Positions 32,485 through 42,431 are shown, counted from the stretch's first letter. The stretch: 64,000 bases of DNA from Micromonospora arida (GCF_003857035.1 NZ_QGSY01000164.1:53037-117036); one strand, 5' to 3'. Program-made: numbers and translations. The notes: generated by a model not told the origin, from the letters alone.

Positions 32485-33446
32485 GCCGCCACCTCGGCGG
32501 TCGCCGCCCGGTGCCCGGTGAGGTGCAGGAACACGTCGTCCAGGGTTGGGCGGCGCAGCGCGACGTCCGCCACCGGGACGTTCACGGCGTCGAGCGCCCG
32601 CAACACGTCGACGAGCGCACCGGCCTGGTGACCGACCCGGACGCTCACCATCCGCCGGTCCACGTCGACAGTCGGTTCGTCGTCGGCCGCCCGGCGTATC
32701 TGGGCGACGGCGGCGGCAAGGTCGGTCGGCGCTGCGACGACCACCTCGATCCGATCGCCGCCGAGCCGGGTCTTGAGGTCGTCCGGAGTTCCCTCGGCGA
32801 TCACCCGGCCGGCCTCGACCACCGAGATCCGGTCGGCGAGTTGGTCGGCCTCGTCCAGTTGCTGGGTGGTGAGCAGCACTGTGGTGCCGGTGCGTACCAA
32901 CTCCCGGACCGACTCCCACACCTCGTTGCGGCCACGCGGGTCCAGCCCGGTGGTGGGCTCGTCGAGGAAGAGGACCGCGGGGGCCAGGATCATGCCCGCC
33001 GCCAGGTCGAGCCGTCGGCGCATGCCGCCGGAGTACGTGCTGACCGGCTGCTCGGCGGCGTCGGCGAGGCCGAAGCGTTCCAGCAGCTCGACAGCCCGTT
33101 GGCGGGCCCGGCGGCGACCCAGGTGGAACAGCCGGCCGAAGAGCACGAGATTCTGCCGGCCGCTCAGCGCCTCGTCGAGCGCGGGATGCTGCCCCACCAG
33201 CCCGATCCGGTAGCGCACCTGATCGGGCTCGCGGGTCACGTCGAAGCCGGCCACCTCGGCACGACCCTCGTCGAGTCGGAGCAGGGTGGAGAGGATCCGT
33301 ACCGAGGTGGTCTTGCCGGCCCCGTTCGGGCCGAGCAGGCCGCACACGGTTCCCCGCGGCACCCGCAGGTCGAACCCGTCCAGCGCGTACCGGTCCCGAT
33401 ACCGCTTGCGCAGCCCGTGCGCCACTATCGCGTCGGTTCTTGTCAT
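32481..33446 (-). CDS. DrrA-like daunorubicin-resistance-family ABC ATPase
   Basis: 321 residues. The ATG at 33446 lies 8 bases after AGGGGAG. Walker A GPNGAGKTT, the signature STYSGGMRRRLDLA, Walker B VLFLDEPTTGLDP and the switch His replaced by Gln (LLTTQQLDEAD), as usual in DrrA. The C-terminal DrrA domain carries LRRPTLDDVFLHLTGH. With the permease downstream it should form an exporter. A perfect interrupted palindrome lies 45 bases upstream. Confidence 0.94.
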   Translation of the reverse strand: MTRTDAIVAHGLRKRYRDRYALDGFDLRVPRGTVCGLLGPNGAGKTTSVRILSTLLRLDEGRAEVAGFDVTREPDQVRYRIGLVGQHPALDEALSGRQNLVLFGRLFHLGRRRARQRAVELLERFGLADAAEQPVSTYSGGMRRRLDLAAGMILAPAVLFLDEPTTGLDPRGRNEVWESVRELVRTGTTVLLTTQQLDEADQLADRISVVEAGRVIAEGTPDDLKTRLGGDRIEVVVAAPTDLAAAVAQIRRAADDEPTVDVDRRMVSVRVGHQAGALVDVLRALDAVNVPVADVALRRPTLDDVFLHLTGHRAATAEVAA

Positions 33447-33490
33447 CAGCGCGCTCCCCTCCCGAAACTGTCTGGCCGCGCTACCGTACA

Positions 33491-33510
33491 CCGTACGATA
33501 GTGCGTACGG
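33491..33510 (-). promoter_or_regulatory. TetR-type operator upstream of drrAB-like genes
   Basis: CCGTACG-ATAGTG-CGTACGG is a perfect 7-bp interrupted palindrome. Read on the minus strand the spacer is CACTAT, which can overlap a -10 region. A further half site (CCGTAC) sits at 33484. The pattern is typical of TetR repressors of drug exporters, yet the nearest TetR genes are over 7 kb away. Confidence 0.7.
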
Positions 33511-33619
33511 GAGGTCCCACGAAGACCAGACCGAGTGGGGCAGGGTGGTGCCAGCGGCAAGCGTCGCGGCCGACGTCAGGTAACTTCCGGAGCCAGGCGG
33601 CACCGGCGGGGAGTCGCGG

Positions 33620-34882
33620 CTACGCGGGATCGGCGGTGCCGACCTGGCCCGCGACGCCGACGTTCAACGGGTCGGCCAGGAGTTTGTCGAACGCCAACTC
33701 GGCGGCGCCGATCAGGACGGCGTCGCGGCCGAGCGCCGCCGCGCGCAACCCCAGGTGCTCGCGCGAGGCGGGCAGTGGCATGGTGTCGAGCCGGTCCCGG
33801 ACCACGTCCGCGCCGGCGGTGAAGATGTCGCGCAGCGAGCCACCGAACACCACGGCGTCCGGGTTGACCACGTTGACCAGGTTCGCCACGCCGAAGCCGA
33901 GCCAGTCCGCCACCTGCTCGACCGCCGCGCGGGCGGTCGGGTCGCCGTCCGCCGCCGCGCGCAGCACCTCGGCCACCGCCGCGCGGTCGCTCGGGTCACG
34001 GCCGGCGTGCCGCAACAGCGCGGCCTCGGAGATCTCGGTCTCCCAGCAACCGCGTGAACCGCAACCGCAGGGCAGGCCGTTGGGGTTGACGACCATGTGG
34101 CCGACCTTGCCGCTGTGACCCCGGTGGCCGATCACCAGTCGGCCACCGACGATGATGCCGGCGCTGATGCCCAGGTCGCCGTGCAGGTAGATGACGTCGT
34201 CGATGCCGACCGCGACGCCCCGGACATGCTCGGCCAAGCCGGCGATGTCGGCCAGGTCGCCGGCCACGAACCCGGGGCCGGAGCTGAACTCCGCCTCCAG
34301 CGCGGCGCCGAGCGTCTCGTCGATGCTGGCGATCCGGAGCCTGCCGTCCGGGTCGCGGGTGGTGTCGGTGACCGCGGCGGCGCCGCCGACCAGCAGCGCG
34401 TCGCCGGCCACCGAACGTTCCATGTCGCGGACCAGGTCGGCGAGGGGCCCGACGGCTTCGATCGCCGACATGCCGCCCGGTCGGGGGATCTCCCGTAGAT
34501 CGAGGATCTGCCCGCCGAGGCCGACCCGGGCGGCACGCAGCCGGTCCGCGTCGATGCTCAACGCGTGGGCGTAGACCCGGTCGGAGCGAGGGCTGACGAC
34601 CAGCGAGGGGCGGCCGGCGCGGCGGGCGGTGGTCGGAGCCTCCTCGGTGACCAGGCCGCTGGCGACCAGGTCGGCAGCGAGGGCGCCGATGGTGCTTCGG
34701 TTGAGGCCGAGCCGGCTGGTCAGCTCGGCGCGGGACGTCGGTCCGTGCAGGTGGACGTAGCGCAGCACAGCGCCGAGGTTCTGCCGCCGGATCTCCTCCT
34801 GGCTGGCGCCGGGAACCGACGGCAGCGGGGATTCGGCGTTGCGGCCGACGCCGGCTGGCCTGGCCCGTACTGGTATCGCCAC
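33620..34882 (-). CDS. ROK-family transcriptional regulator
   Basis: 420 residues. GTG start with AGGAGG 7 bases upstream. The winged helix (about 25-90: RRQNLGAVLRYVHLHGPTSRAEL, SRLGLNRSTIGALAADLV) precedes an actin-fold ROK domain. The zinc motif CGCGSRGCWE (GHxxxxxxxxxCxCGxxGCxE class) is visible with the upstream His in GKVGHMVV. XylR/NagC-like regulators of this type bind a sugar and leave their operators. It is the last gene of the sugar-transport cluster, after a terminator, and is the natural regulator of mmsA-mmsB-chvE. Confidence 0.94.
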   Translation of the reverse strand: MAIPVRARPAGVGRNAESPLPSVPGASQEEIRRQNLGAVLRYVHLHGPTSRAELTSRLGLNRSTIGALAADLVASGLVTEEAPTTARRAGRPSLVVSPRSDRVYAHALSIDADRLRAARVGLGGQILDLREIPRPGGMSAIEAVGPLADLVRDMERSVAGDALLVGGAAAVTDTTRDPDGRLRIASIDETLGAALEAEFSSGPGFVAGDLADIAGLAEHVRGVAVGIDDVIYLHGDLGISAGIIVGGRLVIGHRGHSGKVGHMVVNPNGLPCGCGSRGCWETEISEAALLRHAGRDPSDRAAVAEVLRAAADGDPTARAAVEQVADWLGFGVANLVNVVNPDAVVFGGSLRDIFTAGADVVRDRLDTMPLPASREHLGLRAAALGRDAVLIGAAELAFDKLLADPLNVGVAGQVGTADPA

Positions 34883-34934
34883 GGTCAGACCTCCTTCCGG
34901 GTCGAGGCCGGTTGGTGCGGGGGTGCAGGGACGA

Positions 34935-34970
34935 CGATGGGTCCCGGTAGAGGAGACCCGGGACCCATCG
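34935..34970 (-). terminator. Hairpin between chvE-like and ROK genes
   Basis: Perfect 13-bp stem (34935-34947 with 34958-34970, loop 10), 23 bases past the chvE-like stop. It probably uncouples high transporter expression from the regulator, with partial readthrough possible. Confidence 0.88.
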
Positions 34971-34993
34971 GCGTTACTGCCTACCGTGCGTGA

Positions 34994-36097
34994 TTACTTG
35001 GTGAGCGGCGCGAGCTTCGGGTCGTTGGCGTACGCCTCAGCCGCGTTCGCCTTGGTGACGGCGACCGGCGGAAGCAGGTACGTGTCGACGACCTTGCTGC
35101 CGTTGTTGTAGGACTCGGTGTCGTTCACCTGCGGCTTGTCGCCGGCCTGGAGAGCCTTGACCATGTTGATGGTCTCCTTCACCAGGTTGCGGGTGTCCTT
35201 GTTGATCGTCATGTACTGCTCGCCCTTGACGATCGACTTGACCGACTCCACCTCGGAGTCCTGGCCGGTGACGACCGGGACCGGCTTGCCTGCGCCCTTG
35301 ACCGAGGTCAGGATCGCGCGGGCCAGGGTGTCGTTCGGGGAGAGGACGCCGTCCAGCTCCTTGCTGCCGTAGGTCGAGGTCAGCAGCTGGTCCATGCGGG
35401 CCTGCGCACCCTCGGCCTTCCAGCCCTGGATGGCGGTCTGCTTGACGTCCTTCTGACCCGAGGCGACAACGACGTTGCCCTTGTCGATCTCCGGCTTGAG
35501 CACGTCCATCGCGCCGTTGAAGAAGACACCGGCGTTGTTGTCGTCCGGCGAGCCGGAGAACAGCTCGATGTTGTACGGGCCGTTCGGCTTCTTGGCCTTC
35601 ATGCCGTCCAGCAGGGCCTGGCCCTGGAGCTGGCCGACCTTGAAGTTGTCGAACGCGACGTAGTAGTCGAGGTCGGGCGTGTTGGTGATGAGCCGGTCGT
35701 ACGCGATCACCTTGGCGCCGGCGGCGTGCGCCGCCGCGACCTGGGTCGCCAGCTGCGCGGCGTCGGTCGCGCCGATGACGATGACCTTGGCGCCCTTGGT
35801 GGTCATGGCGGTGATCTGGGCCTGCTGGTCGGCGACCGTGGTCGACGCGCCGGCGTACTGCACGTCAGCCTGGAAACCGGCCTCCTTGAGGCCGTTGCTG
35901 AACAGGTCACCGGCGAGGACCCAGTTCTCCGAGGTCTTGGCCGGGAGGGCCACGCCGATCAGGGAGTTGGCCGCGAAGCCCTTGGCGGCGTCGCCGCTGG
36001 AGCTGCTGTCGCCGTCGCGGCCGGAACCGCAGCCGGCGAGGGCCAGCATGGCGGCGGCGCTGACCGCGACCACCGACGTGCCGAAGAATTTACGCAT
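34994..36097 (-). CDS. chvE: Multiple-monosaccharide ABC transporter substrate-binding lipoprotein (ChvE-like)
   Basis: 367 residues. The signal peptide ends in lipobox LAGC, so the protein is lipid-anchored outside. A periplasmic-binding-protein type 1 fold follows: IGVALPAKTSENWVLAGDLF, QITAMTTKGAKVIVIGATDA, KVIAYDRLITNTPDLDYYVA, FSGSPDDNNAGVFFNGAMDV, VVTGQDSEVESVKSIVKGEQ. This fits ChvE/XylF-type binders of xylose, glucose, arabinose or galactose. The exact sugar is uncertain. Third gene of the operon, 52 bases after the permease. Confidence 0.92.
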   Translation of the reverse strand: MRKFFGTSVVAVSAAAMLALAGCGSGRDGDSSSSGDAAKGFAANSLIGVALPAKTSENWVLAGDLFSNGLKEAGFQADVQYAGASTTVADQQAQITAMTTKGAKVIVIGATDAAQLATQVAAAHAAGAKVIAYDRLITNTPDLDYYVAFDNFKVGQLQGQALLDGMKAKKPNGPYNIELFSGSPDDNNAGVFFNGAMDVLKPEIDKGNVVVASGQKDVKQTAIQGWKAEGAQARMDQLLTSTYGSKELDGVLSPNDTLARAILTSVKGAGKPVPVVTGQDSEVESVKSIVKGEQYMTINKDTRNLVKETINMVKALQAGDKPQVNDTESYNNGSKVVDTYLLPPVAVTKANAAEAYANDPKLAPLTK

Positions 36098-36149
36098 GGT
36101 GAGGACTTGCCTTTCTGGAGGTGTAACAGGGTGGTGAGGTCGGTGACCG

Positions 36150-37448
36150 TCAGCCGGACACCGCTGCCTTGGCGGGCTCGCGCTCCGCGTCCGGCGGTGA
36201 GGCGGGTGGGACGGAGTCGTCGCGGCGGAAGGGCCGCATCAGGCTCCCGATGATGGAGAACCGCCCCTGGCTCTTGTTGTAGACGTCGATCGCGACCGCC
36301 AGCAGCAGGACCAGGCCCTTGATGATCTGGACCTTGTCGGTGCCCACGCCCTGAAGCTGGAGGCCGTTGTTGAGCACGGCCATGACCAGACCACCGACGA
36401 TGGAGCCGCTGATGGTGCCGATGCCGCCGGCGACGGCCGCGCCGCCGATGAAGACCGCGGCGATGGCGTCCAACTCCCAGCCGTTGCCGTCCTGCGGGCC
36501 AGATGCCTGCGAACGGGCCACGAAGATCATGCCGGCCAGCGCGGCCAGGACGGACATGTTCATCATGACGAAGAAGTTGACCCGCTTGAGCTTCACGCCG
36601 GACAGCTCGGCCGCCCGGGAGTTGCCGCCCACCGCGTAGATGTGCCGGCCGCCGGCCGTGTTGCGGGTGTAGAAGGAGTACGCGATGACCAGCGCCACCA
36701 GGATGATGCCCGAGATCGGGAAGCTGGTGCCGACGCGACCGCTGGCGAAGCGCAGCGCCGCGAAGGCGATGACCCCGACCATGACGGCCATCCGGAGGAT
36801 GGAGATCCACATCGGCACCGGGTCGGCGTCCATCGCCCGACGGGTCTTGCGGGCCTGGATCTCGCGCCACACCACCGCCACCGCCGCGGCCAGACCGAGC
36901 AGCAGCGTCGCGTTGTTGTAGCCGGTGTTCGGACCGAACTCGGGCAGGAAGCCCGAGCCGATCTCCCGGAAGCCCTCCGGCACCGGAATGCTCTGCGCGT
37001 TGCCGATGAACTGGTTGCCACCGCGGAACAGCAGCATGCCGGCCAGGGTGACGATGAACGCCGGCACCCCGACGTACGCCACCCAGAAGCCCTGCCACGC
37101 GCCGATCACCGCGCCGATGGCGAGGCCGAACACGATGGCGGCGGGCCAGGGCAGATCCCACTCGGTCATCGACTTGGCGACCAGGATGCCGGTGAATGCC
37201 GCGACCGAGCCGACCGAGAGGTCGATGTGCCCGGCGACGATCACCATGAGCATGCCGATGGCCAGAATCAGGATGTACGAGTTCTGCTGGAACAGCGCGA
37301 TCAGGTTGTCCGACCGCAGCGTCAGCCCATTGGTCCAGATCTGGAAGATCAAGACGATCGCCACCAGGGTGAAGATCATCCCGAACTGGCGGGCGTTGGA
37401 GGTCGTGCCTCCAAACAGGTTCTTCTGAAGGTCCTTGATACGGCTCAT
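36150..37448 (-). CDS. mmsB: Multiple-monosaccharide ABC transporter permease (MmsB/GguB-like)
   Basis: 432 residues, about ten membrane helices. The signature [18 protein letters not shown] and [20 protein letters not shown] are those of sugar permeases of the XylH/GguB group. It overlaps the ATPase stop by 4 bases (ATGA on the minus strand). The long loop near 155-240 with [19 protein letters not shown] is normal for the GguB subtype. Confidence 0.94.
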   Translation of the reverse strand: MSRIKDLQKNLFGGTTSNARQFGMIFTLVAIVLIFQIWTNGLTLRSDNLIALFQQNSYILILAIGMLMVIVAGHIDLSVGSVAAFTGILVAKSMTEWDLPWPAAIVFGLAIGAVIGAWQGFWVAYVGVPAFIVTLAGMLLFRGGNQFIGNAQSIPVPEGFREIGSGFLPEFGPNTGYNNATLLLGLAAAVAVVWREIQARKTRRAMDADPVPMWISILRMAVMVGVIAFAALRFASGRVGTSFPISGIILVALVIAYSFYTRNTAGGRHIYAVGGNSRAAELSGVKLKRVNFFVMMNMSVLAALAGMIFVARSQASGPQDGNGWELDAIAAVFIGGAAVAGGIGTISGSIVGGLVMAVLNNGLQLQGVGTDKVQIIKGLVLLLAVAIDVYNKSQGRFSIIGSLMRPFRRDDSVPPASPPDAEREPAKAAVSG

Positions 37449-38992
37449 CGGGTGGCCAACTTCTTCGTCGAGGTCATCTGCTTCATGAGGGTCTCCGGGT
37501 TCGCGTCCGCCCGAGCGATCTCGCCCGTGATGGCACCTTCGAACACGGTGTAGATGCGGTCGCAGAGCCCGATCAGCTCAGGCAGCTCCGAGGAGATGAC
37601 GACGACGCCCTTCCCCTGGTCGGCGAGCCGCTGGATGATGCCGTAGATCTCGTACTTGGCGCCCACGTCGATACCGCGGGTCGGCTCGTCGAGGATCAGC
37701 AGGTCCGGGTCGCTGAACATCCACTTGGCCAGGACGACCTTCTGCTGGTTGCCGCCGGAGAGCTTGGAGACGCCCTCGTCGACCGTCGGGGCCTTGGTCC
37801 GCAACTCCTTGCGGTACGCCTCGGCCGCCTGATACTCCTCGACCTCGTTCAGCACGCCATGGTGCGAGATCTTGGACAGCTTCGCGGCCACCGTCGACGT
37901 CTTGATGTCGTCGAGCAGGTTGAGGCCGAGCGCCTTACGGTCCTCGCTGACGTAGGCGAGCCCGTTGTCGATGGCGTCCGCCACCGACTTCAGCACGATC
38001 TCCTTGCCGTCCTTGATGATCGTGCCCGACTCGTACACCCCGTAGGAGCGGCCGAAGACACTCATCGCGAGTTCCGTGCGGCCCGCACCCATCAGGCCGG
38101 CGAAACCGACGATCTCGCCGCGGCGCACCACGAAGCTCTCGTTCTTGCAGACCTGCCGATCGGCGGAGATCGGGTGCCGGACGTTCCAGTTGCGGACCTC
38201 GAAGAAGACCTCACCGATCTTCGGCGTGTGGTCCGGGAACCGGCTGCTCAGCTCGCGGCCGACCATGCCCCGCACGATCCGGTCCTCGTCGACCCCGTCC
38301 GCCTTGACGTCGAGGGTCTCCACGGTCCGGCCGTCGCGCAGGATGGTGATCTGGTCGGCGATCGCCTCGATCTCGTTGAGCTTGTGCGAGATCATGATCG
38401 AGGTGATGCCACGGGAGCGGAAACCGCGCAGCAGGTCCAGCAGGTGACGGGAGTCGGCCTCGTTGAGAGCCGCGGTGGGCTCGTCGAGGATCAGCAGCTT
38501 CACGTCCTTGGCGAACGCCTTGGCGATCTCCACGAGCTGCTGCTTGCCGACCCCGATGTCCTTGATCAGGGTGTCCGGGTCCTCTTCCAGACCGACCCGG
38601 GCCATCAGGTCCAGCGCCATCCGGTTCGCAGCCTTCCAGTCGATCGCGCCCCGCTTGCGCGGTTCGTTGCCGAGGAAGATGTTCTCGGCGATCGACATCC
38701 CTGGAATGAGCGCGAGCTCCTGGTGGATGATCACGATGCCGGCGTTCTCACTGGCCCGGATGTCGGAGAACTTGCTCTCCGACCCCTGGTAAATGATCTT
38801 GCCGTCGTAGGTGCCGTGCGGGTACACCCCGCTGAGCACCTTCATCAGGGTGGACTTGCCCGCGCCGTTCTCGCCGCAGATGGCATGGATCTCGCCGGCG
38901 CGAACCACCAGGTTGACGTCGGAGAGGGCCTTGACTCCGGGAAACTCCTTGGTGATGGAGCGCATCTCAAGGAGGATGGGCACGTCGCTCAT
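37445..38992 (-). CDS. mmsA: Multiple-monosaccharide ABC transporter ATPase, tandem domains (MmsA/GguA-like)
   Basis: 515 residues with two ABC domains in one chain. Domain 1 has intact Walker [24 protein letters not shown] and [10 protein letters not shown]. Domain 2 has the usual degenerate Walker A (GLMGAGRTE) but an intact [14 protein letters not shown] and [11 protein letters not shown], as in all RbsA/XylG/MmsA proteins. The ATG at 38992 follows GAGGTGG; a GTG at 39004 is less likely because it lies within that site. First gene of the operon. Confidence 0.95.
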   Translation of the reverse strand: MSDVPILLEMRSITKEFPGVKALSDVNLVVRAGEIHAICGENGAGKSTLMKVLSGVYPHGTYDGKIIYQGSESKFSDIRASENAGIVIIHQELALIPGMSIAENIFLGNEPRKRGAIDWKAANRMALDLMARVGLEEDPDTLIKDIGVGKQQLVEIAKAFAKDVKLLILDEPTAALNEADSRHLLDLLRGFRSRGITSIMISHKLNEIEAIADQITILRDGRTVETLDVKADGVDEDRIVRGMVGRELSSRFPDHTPKIGEVFFEVRNWNVRHPISADRQVCKNESFVVRRGEIVGFAGLMGAGRTELAMSVFGRSYGVYESGTIIKDGKEIVLKSVADAIDNGLAYVSEDRKALGLNLLDDIKTSTVAAKLSKISHHGVLNEVEEYQAAEAYRKELRTKAPTVDEGVSKLSGGNQQKVVLAKWMFSDPDLLILDEPTRGIDVGAKYEIYGIIQRLADQGKGVVVISSELPELIGLCDRIYTVFEGAITGEIARADANPETLMKQMTSTKKLATR

Positions 38993-39526
38993 CGCTCGTA
39001 CCACCTCGCCAACGTCATCGGTTGCCTCCGGAAGGTTGAACCTTCACTTGGTTTTGTTGTTGACGGCAACGTATTGCGGCCGAAGGGCCATCCGCAAGGC
39101 GAGGGACTGTTGAAAAAGTAACAATCCGGCAATATAGATGTGGCAGAGTGTTCGTCTGCCACAGCGGCCACCGCAGCCCCTCCCGGCACCCCGCTTCGGC
39201 TCCCGCACCCACGCCGACCTGCGACAACGCGCCGATCGACCCGCGCCGCTACCCGCAGCTTTCCCACCAGGCAAGACGCGCCAGGGAGGGTGCGGCCGGT
39301 AACGCAGCGCACCCGCCGTGCCATCGAACGACGGTGATCGGCAACCAGGCCCAACGCCGTACGGGAGGCGCACCACGGGTCTCGGGCAGCCGATGTGACC
39401 CACGCCTCTGCCGGCCGGACGCATCGACCGTCACCTTCGCGGAGCGGAGTTCACCGGACGACAGATCAGTGCCCTGACGTCCGTTAAGGGCGGTTCGTGG
39501 CGGCACACCGCGCCATCCCGGCCGGG
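38993..39526 (-). promoter_or_regulatory. Control region of the sugar ABC operon, two palindromes
   Basis: On the minus strand TATATT is a good -10, and the perfect palindrome TGTGGCAGA-7-TCTGCCACA (39139-39163) covers its -35 and spacer, as expected of a repressor site. A second palindrome, GAAGGTT-G-AACCTTC (39031-39045), lies in the leader 39 bases before the ATG. The ROK regulator is the likely ligand for one of them. The rest of the region up to 39526 contains no gene I can support. Confidence 0.65.
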
Positions 39527-40705
39527 TCAGCTCGGGTGCAGCACCGCCTTGATCACGCCGTGCTCCCGCCGGTCGAAGTGGCGATACAGCTCGGGGGCGT
39601 CGGCCAGGGTGCCGTGGTGGGTGACGATCACGCTGGGCCGCGCCCGGCCCGCGACGACCAGGTCCCGCAGCAGGACGGTGTAGCGGCGGTCGTGGGTGCG
39701 ACCGAAACGGACCGCGACCCCCTTGCTGAACAGCACCCCCCACGGCGCGACCAGGTTCTCGTGGCCATCCGCGCCGGGCCCGGGGTGTGGGTCCCGGTCC
39801 GGGTACACACCGGCGACCGCGATCGCGCCGGCGGCGTTGACCAGCCGGGCTGCGTCGGCGATGACCTGGTTCGGGCACTCCCGGTCGGGGTGCTCCCGGT
39901 CGCGGGCCTGGAACCCGACCGCGTCGATGACCTTGTCGACACCGCCCAGTTTCTCCTCTCCGAGCGGCAGCCCGGTCCGGGCCCGGTCGGCCCGGATCTG
40001 CTCGACCGGGTCGCCCCTGCGGAAGTCGATCGGCACGGCCCCGATCTCACCGGCCTTGTCGAGTCGGGCGTCGACGCCGTCGACGGAGTACACGACCCGG
40101 GCGCCTCGGAGCAGCGCCGCGTAGGCGCCGAGCAGGCCGATTGTGCCGGCGCCGAACACCGCCACGGTGTCACCGGGCCCAACCTCGGCGAGGGTGGTGG
40201 CGGCGTGCCACCCGGTGACGAACGCGTCGGCCAGCAGCACGAAGTCGTCCTCGTACGCGTCCCCCGGCTCGCCGGGCAGGGGTACGCAGTTGGCGTCGGC
40301 CCACGGCACCCGCAGCAGGTCGGCCTGCGCTCCCCGGTACGGACCCATCCCGGCATACCCATACGCCGCGCCTGGCCCCGCGGCCCGGGCCCGCAGGCAG
40401 GCCGCCGAGAGCCCGCGGGCACACATCACACACGTCCCGCAGAACAGGTGCGTGGGGATCACCACCCGGGTCCCCGGCCGGACGGTCTGCACCGCGGCGC
40501 CCACCTCCTGCACCACGCCCAACGGTTCGTGCCCGAGCACCAGGCCGGGCTCGGCGCTAGTGCGTCCGTCGTACATGTGCAGGTCGGTGCCGCACAGGGC
40601 GGTGGAGGTTATCCGCACGAGCGCGTCGGTCTCCGCCTCCAGCGTCGCGTCGGGCACCTCCCTCACCGCGACCGTCCGGACGTCGGTGTAGACGACGGCT
40701 TTCAT
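39527..40705 (-). CDS. Zinc alcohol dehydrogenase, glutathione-independent formaldehyde dehydrogenase-like
   Basis: 392 residues. The ATG at 40705 follows AGGAGA. Catalytic zinc ligands: Cys in TALCGTDLHMY, His and Glu in LGHEPLG. The structural-zinc-like cluster is CGTCVMCARGLSAACLR. The Rossmann motif is VAVFGAGTIGLLGAYAALL. An insertion near 230-270 (SVDGVDARLDKAGEIGAVPI; RGDPVEQIRADR) is that of the Pseudomonas FdhA-like group, which oxidises formaldehyde or other aldehydes with bound NAD. Activity is inferred. Divergent from the TetR at 40841. Confidence 0.9.
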   Translation of the reverse strand: MKAVVYTDVRTVAVREVPDATLEAETDALVRITSTALCGTDLHMYDGRTSAEPGLVLGHEPLGVVQEVGAAVQTVRPGTRVVIPTHLFCGTCVMCARGLSAACLRARAAGPGAAYGYAGMGPYRGAQADLLRVPWADANCVPLPGEPGDAYEDDFVLLADAFVTGWHAATTLAEVGPGDTVAVFGAGTIGLLGAYAALLRGARVVYSVDGVDARLDKAGEIGAVPIDFRRGDPVEQIRADRARTGLPLGEEKLGGVDKVIDAVGFQARDREHPDRECPNQVIADAARLVNAAGAIAVAGVYPDRDPHPGPGADGHENLVAPWGVLFSKGVAVRFGRTHDRRYTVLLRDLVVAGRARPSVIVTHHGTLADAPELYRHFDRREHGVIKAVLHPS

Positions 40706-40797
40706 CCCGGCTCTCCTGTTCGGCGGTGGAACGGCCGGTCTTCCCCCGACTGGGCAGTTCATGCCTGCCCGAACCCCGCAGCCGACTGCGGTGCTAT

Positions 40798-40812
40798 CTT
40801 AGGAACCCTAAG
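40798..40812 (+). promoter_or_regulatory. TetR-type operator between ADH and TetR genes
   Basis: CTTAGG-AAC-CCTAAG is a perfect palindrome, followed by a further half site in TTAATTCCTAG. TATCTT (40795-40800) is a TANNNT -10 candidate overlapping it. It lies between divergent genes and could control both. Confidence 0.7.
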
Positions 40813-40840
40813 TTAATTCCTAGTGAAGCAAAGGTCCGGT

Positions 40841-41425
40841 ATGCCACGGCAGGGTCTGACCAACGCGCGCGTCTCGGCCGCCGCTGCCGAGCTGGCGGAT
40901 TCGGTCGGCCTGTCCCGGTTGACCGTCGCCGCCGTCGCCCGGCACTTCGGGGTCTCGGACGCGGCCCTGTACGTGCACGTCCGCAGCCGGGACGCGTTGA
41001 TCGAGCACGTCGCGGTCCGGGCGGCGACCACCTTCGCCGACGCGCTGGCGATCGCGGTGGCGGGGCGGGCCGGTCGCCAGGCCCTGGTCGGATTCGCCGA
41101 CGCCTGGCGCGCGTTCGCCGTCACCCATCCGGGGCAGTACGCGGCGACCCAGCTCCAACTGCCGCCCGAGGTCGGCACCCGGTCGGCCGGGCACCTACGC
41201 CTGATCGAGCTGAGTTACGCGATGCTGCGCGGGTACGGGCTCGACGAGCCGGCCCTGACCGACGCCATCCGATTCGTCCGCAGCACCTTCCACGGCTTCG
41301 TGAGCCTCGAAACGGTCGACGGTTTCGGGCATCCCCGCGCTGTCGACGCGTCGTGGCAGTCGATTCTCGACGCGGTGCACACCACGTTGAGCAACTGGCC
41401 GACCCAGAAACAGGAGCAGCAGTGA
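40841..41425 (+). CDS. TetR-family regulator
   Basis: 194 residues from the ATG at 40841, preceded by AAAGG; a GTG at 40823 is possible. The HTH (about 5-50) reads VSAAAAELADSVGLSRLTVA, AVARHFGVSDAALYVHVRSR. The C-terminal half has a TetR_C (WHG-like) ligand domain including FADAWRAFAVTHPGQYA. Its gene overlaps the following hydrolase gene by 4 bases (GTGA), so regulator and enzyme are one unit, controlled by the palindrome at 40798 (inference). Confidence 0.92.
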   Translation: MPRQGLTNARVSAAAAELADSVGLSRLTVAAVARHFGVSDAALYVHVRSRDALIEHVAVRAATTFADALAIAVAGRAGRQALVGFADAWRAFAVTHPGQYAATQLQLPPEVGTRSAGHLRLIELSYAMLRGYGLDEPALTDAIRFVRSTFHGFVSLETVDGFGHPRAVDASWQSILDAVHTTLSNWPTQKQEQQ

Positions 41426-42255
41426 GCAGCCACGATCAGTCGGTCGAGTCGGCCGACGGAACCCACCTGGTGGCACGACGACTGGGTGTCGGAGACCCCG
41501 TCGTCCTGGTGCACGGCTCAGGTGGCGGGCTGCACTCCTGGGCCACCGTCGCGGAGCACCTGACCCAGGACCACGAGGTGTGGCTGCCGGCCCGGCGCGG
41601 ATACGGCCCCAGCGACGTTCCGGCCGGCACCAAGTCCTTCCGGGACGAGACCGCCGACCTGCTCGCCGTCATCGAGGCCGCCCGGCGATCCTCGGGCCGA
41701 CCGGTCCATCTCGTCGGCGCGTCCTACGGAGCGACCCTGGCGTTGCACACCACCTTGGTCGATCCGCGCGACGTACGCTCCCTGGCGATCTTCGAGCCGC
41801 CGCTCTTCGCGGCCGGAGCGCAGGTCGCGCCGCTGCTCGACCGGTACCGTGCCGCCTTCGAGCGCGACGACGCCGCCGCGATGGCAGCGGCCCTGAACGA
41901 TGTGACGCGGGTTCCGGCCGAGATCGTCGCCGCGATGGCCGCCGGCGCGGGAGATCGGGTGCCCGACCCGGTCGAGGCGCGCCGCTCGGCGGTCGGCTGG
42001 CTGCACGATCTGGAGGCGCTCGCGCAGGACAGCACCGACATCACCCGGTGGTCCTCGATCGCCGTGCCGACTCTCCTGCTGGCCGGCGCGGACACCTGGG
42101 AGCCGATGCCCACCACGATGAACGCCATCGCGCGGGCGATTCCAGCGGCCCGTTACGTCGTCTGGCCAGGTCAGTCGCACTTCGTGACCATGACGGCACC
42201 CACAGTGGTCGCCGACGCGCTTCGACAGTTCTTCGCCGCGGTACCCGCCGCCTAG
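41422..42255 (+). CDS. Alpha/beta hydrolase
   Basis: 277 residues. Oxyanion motif VVLVHGSGGGLHSW, nucleophile elbow GASYGA with Ser101, acid in LLLAGADTWEPM, and catalytic His in PGQSHFVTMTAP. The triad is complete. AGGAG lies 7 bases before the GTG. Substrate unknown; the pairing with a TetR and a divergent formaldehyde-dehydrogenase-like enzyme suggests an inducible small-molecule degradation or detoxification locus (inference). Confidence 0.93.
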   Translation: MSSHDQSVESADGTHLVARRLGVGDPVVLVHGSGGGLHSWATVAEHLTQDHEVWLPARRGYGPSDVPAGTKSFRDETADLLAVIEAARRSSGRPVHLVGASYGATLALHTTLVDPRDVRSLAIFEPPLFAAGAQVAPLLDRYRAAFERDDAAAMAAALNDVTRVPAEIVAAMAAGAGDRVPDPVEARRSAVGWLHDLEALAQDSTDITRWSSIAVPTLLLAGADTWEPMPTTMNAIARAIPAARYVVWPGQSHFVTMTAPTVVADALRQFFAAVPAA

Positions 42256-42431
42256 CCGAGCCGGCCGAGGCGCCCTGCGCGCTACCGGGGCTCCGTGTCA
42301 CCGGCGGCACCGCCGAGACACCCCACCGCCTCAGCCCGTCGAACGCATCCGCTCGGGCTCGATGACTGCGGCCGGTGACCCACCGGCGCACGAGGCGTAC
42401 CCCCGCGCAGGGTGTCGCACCGGCCGCCGTC

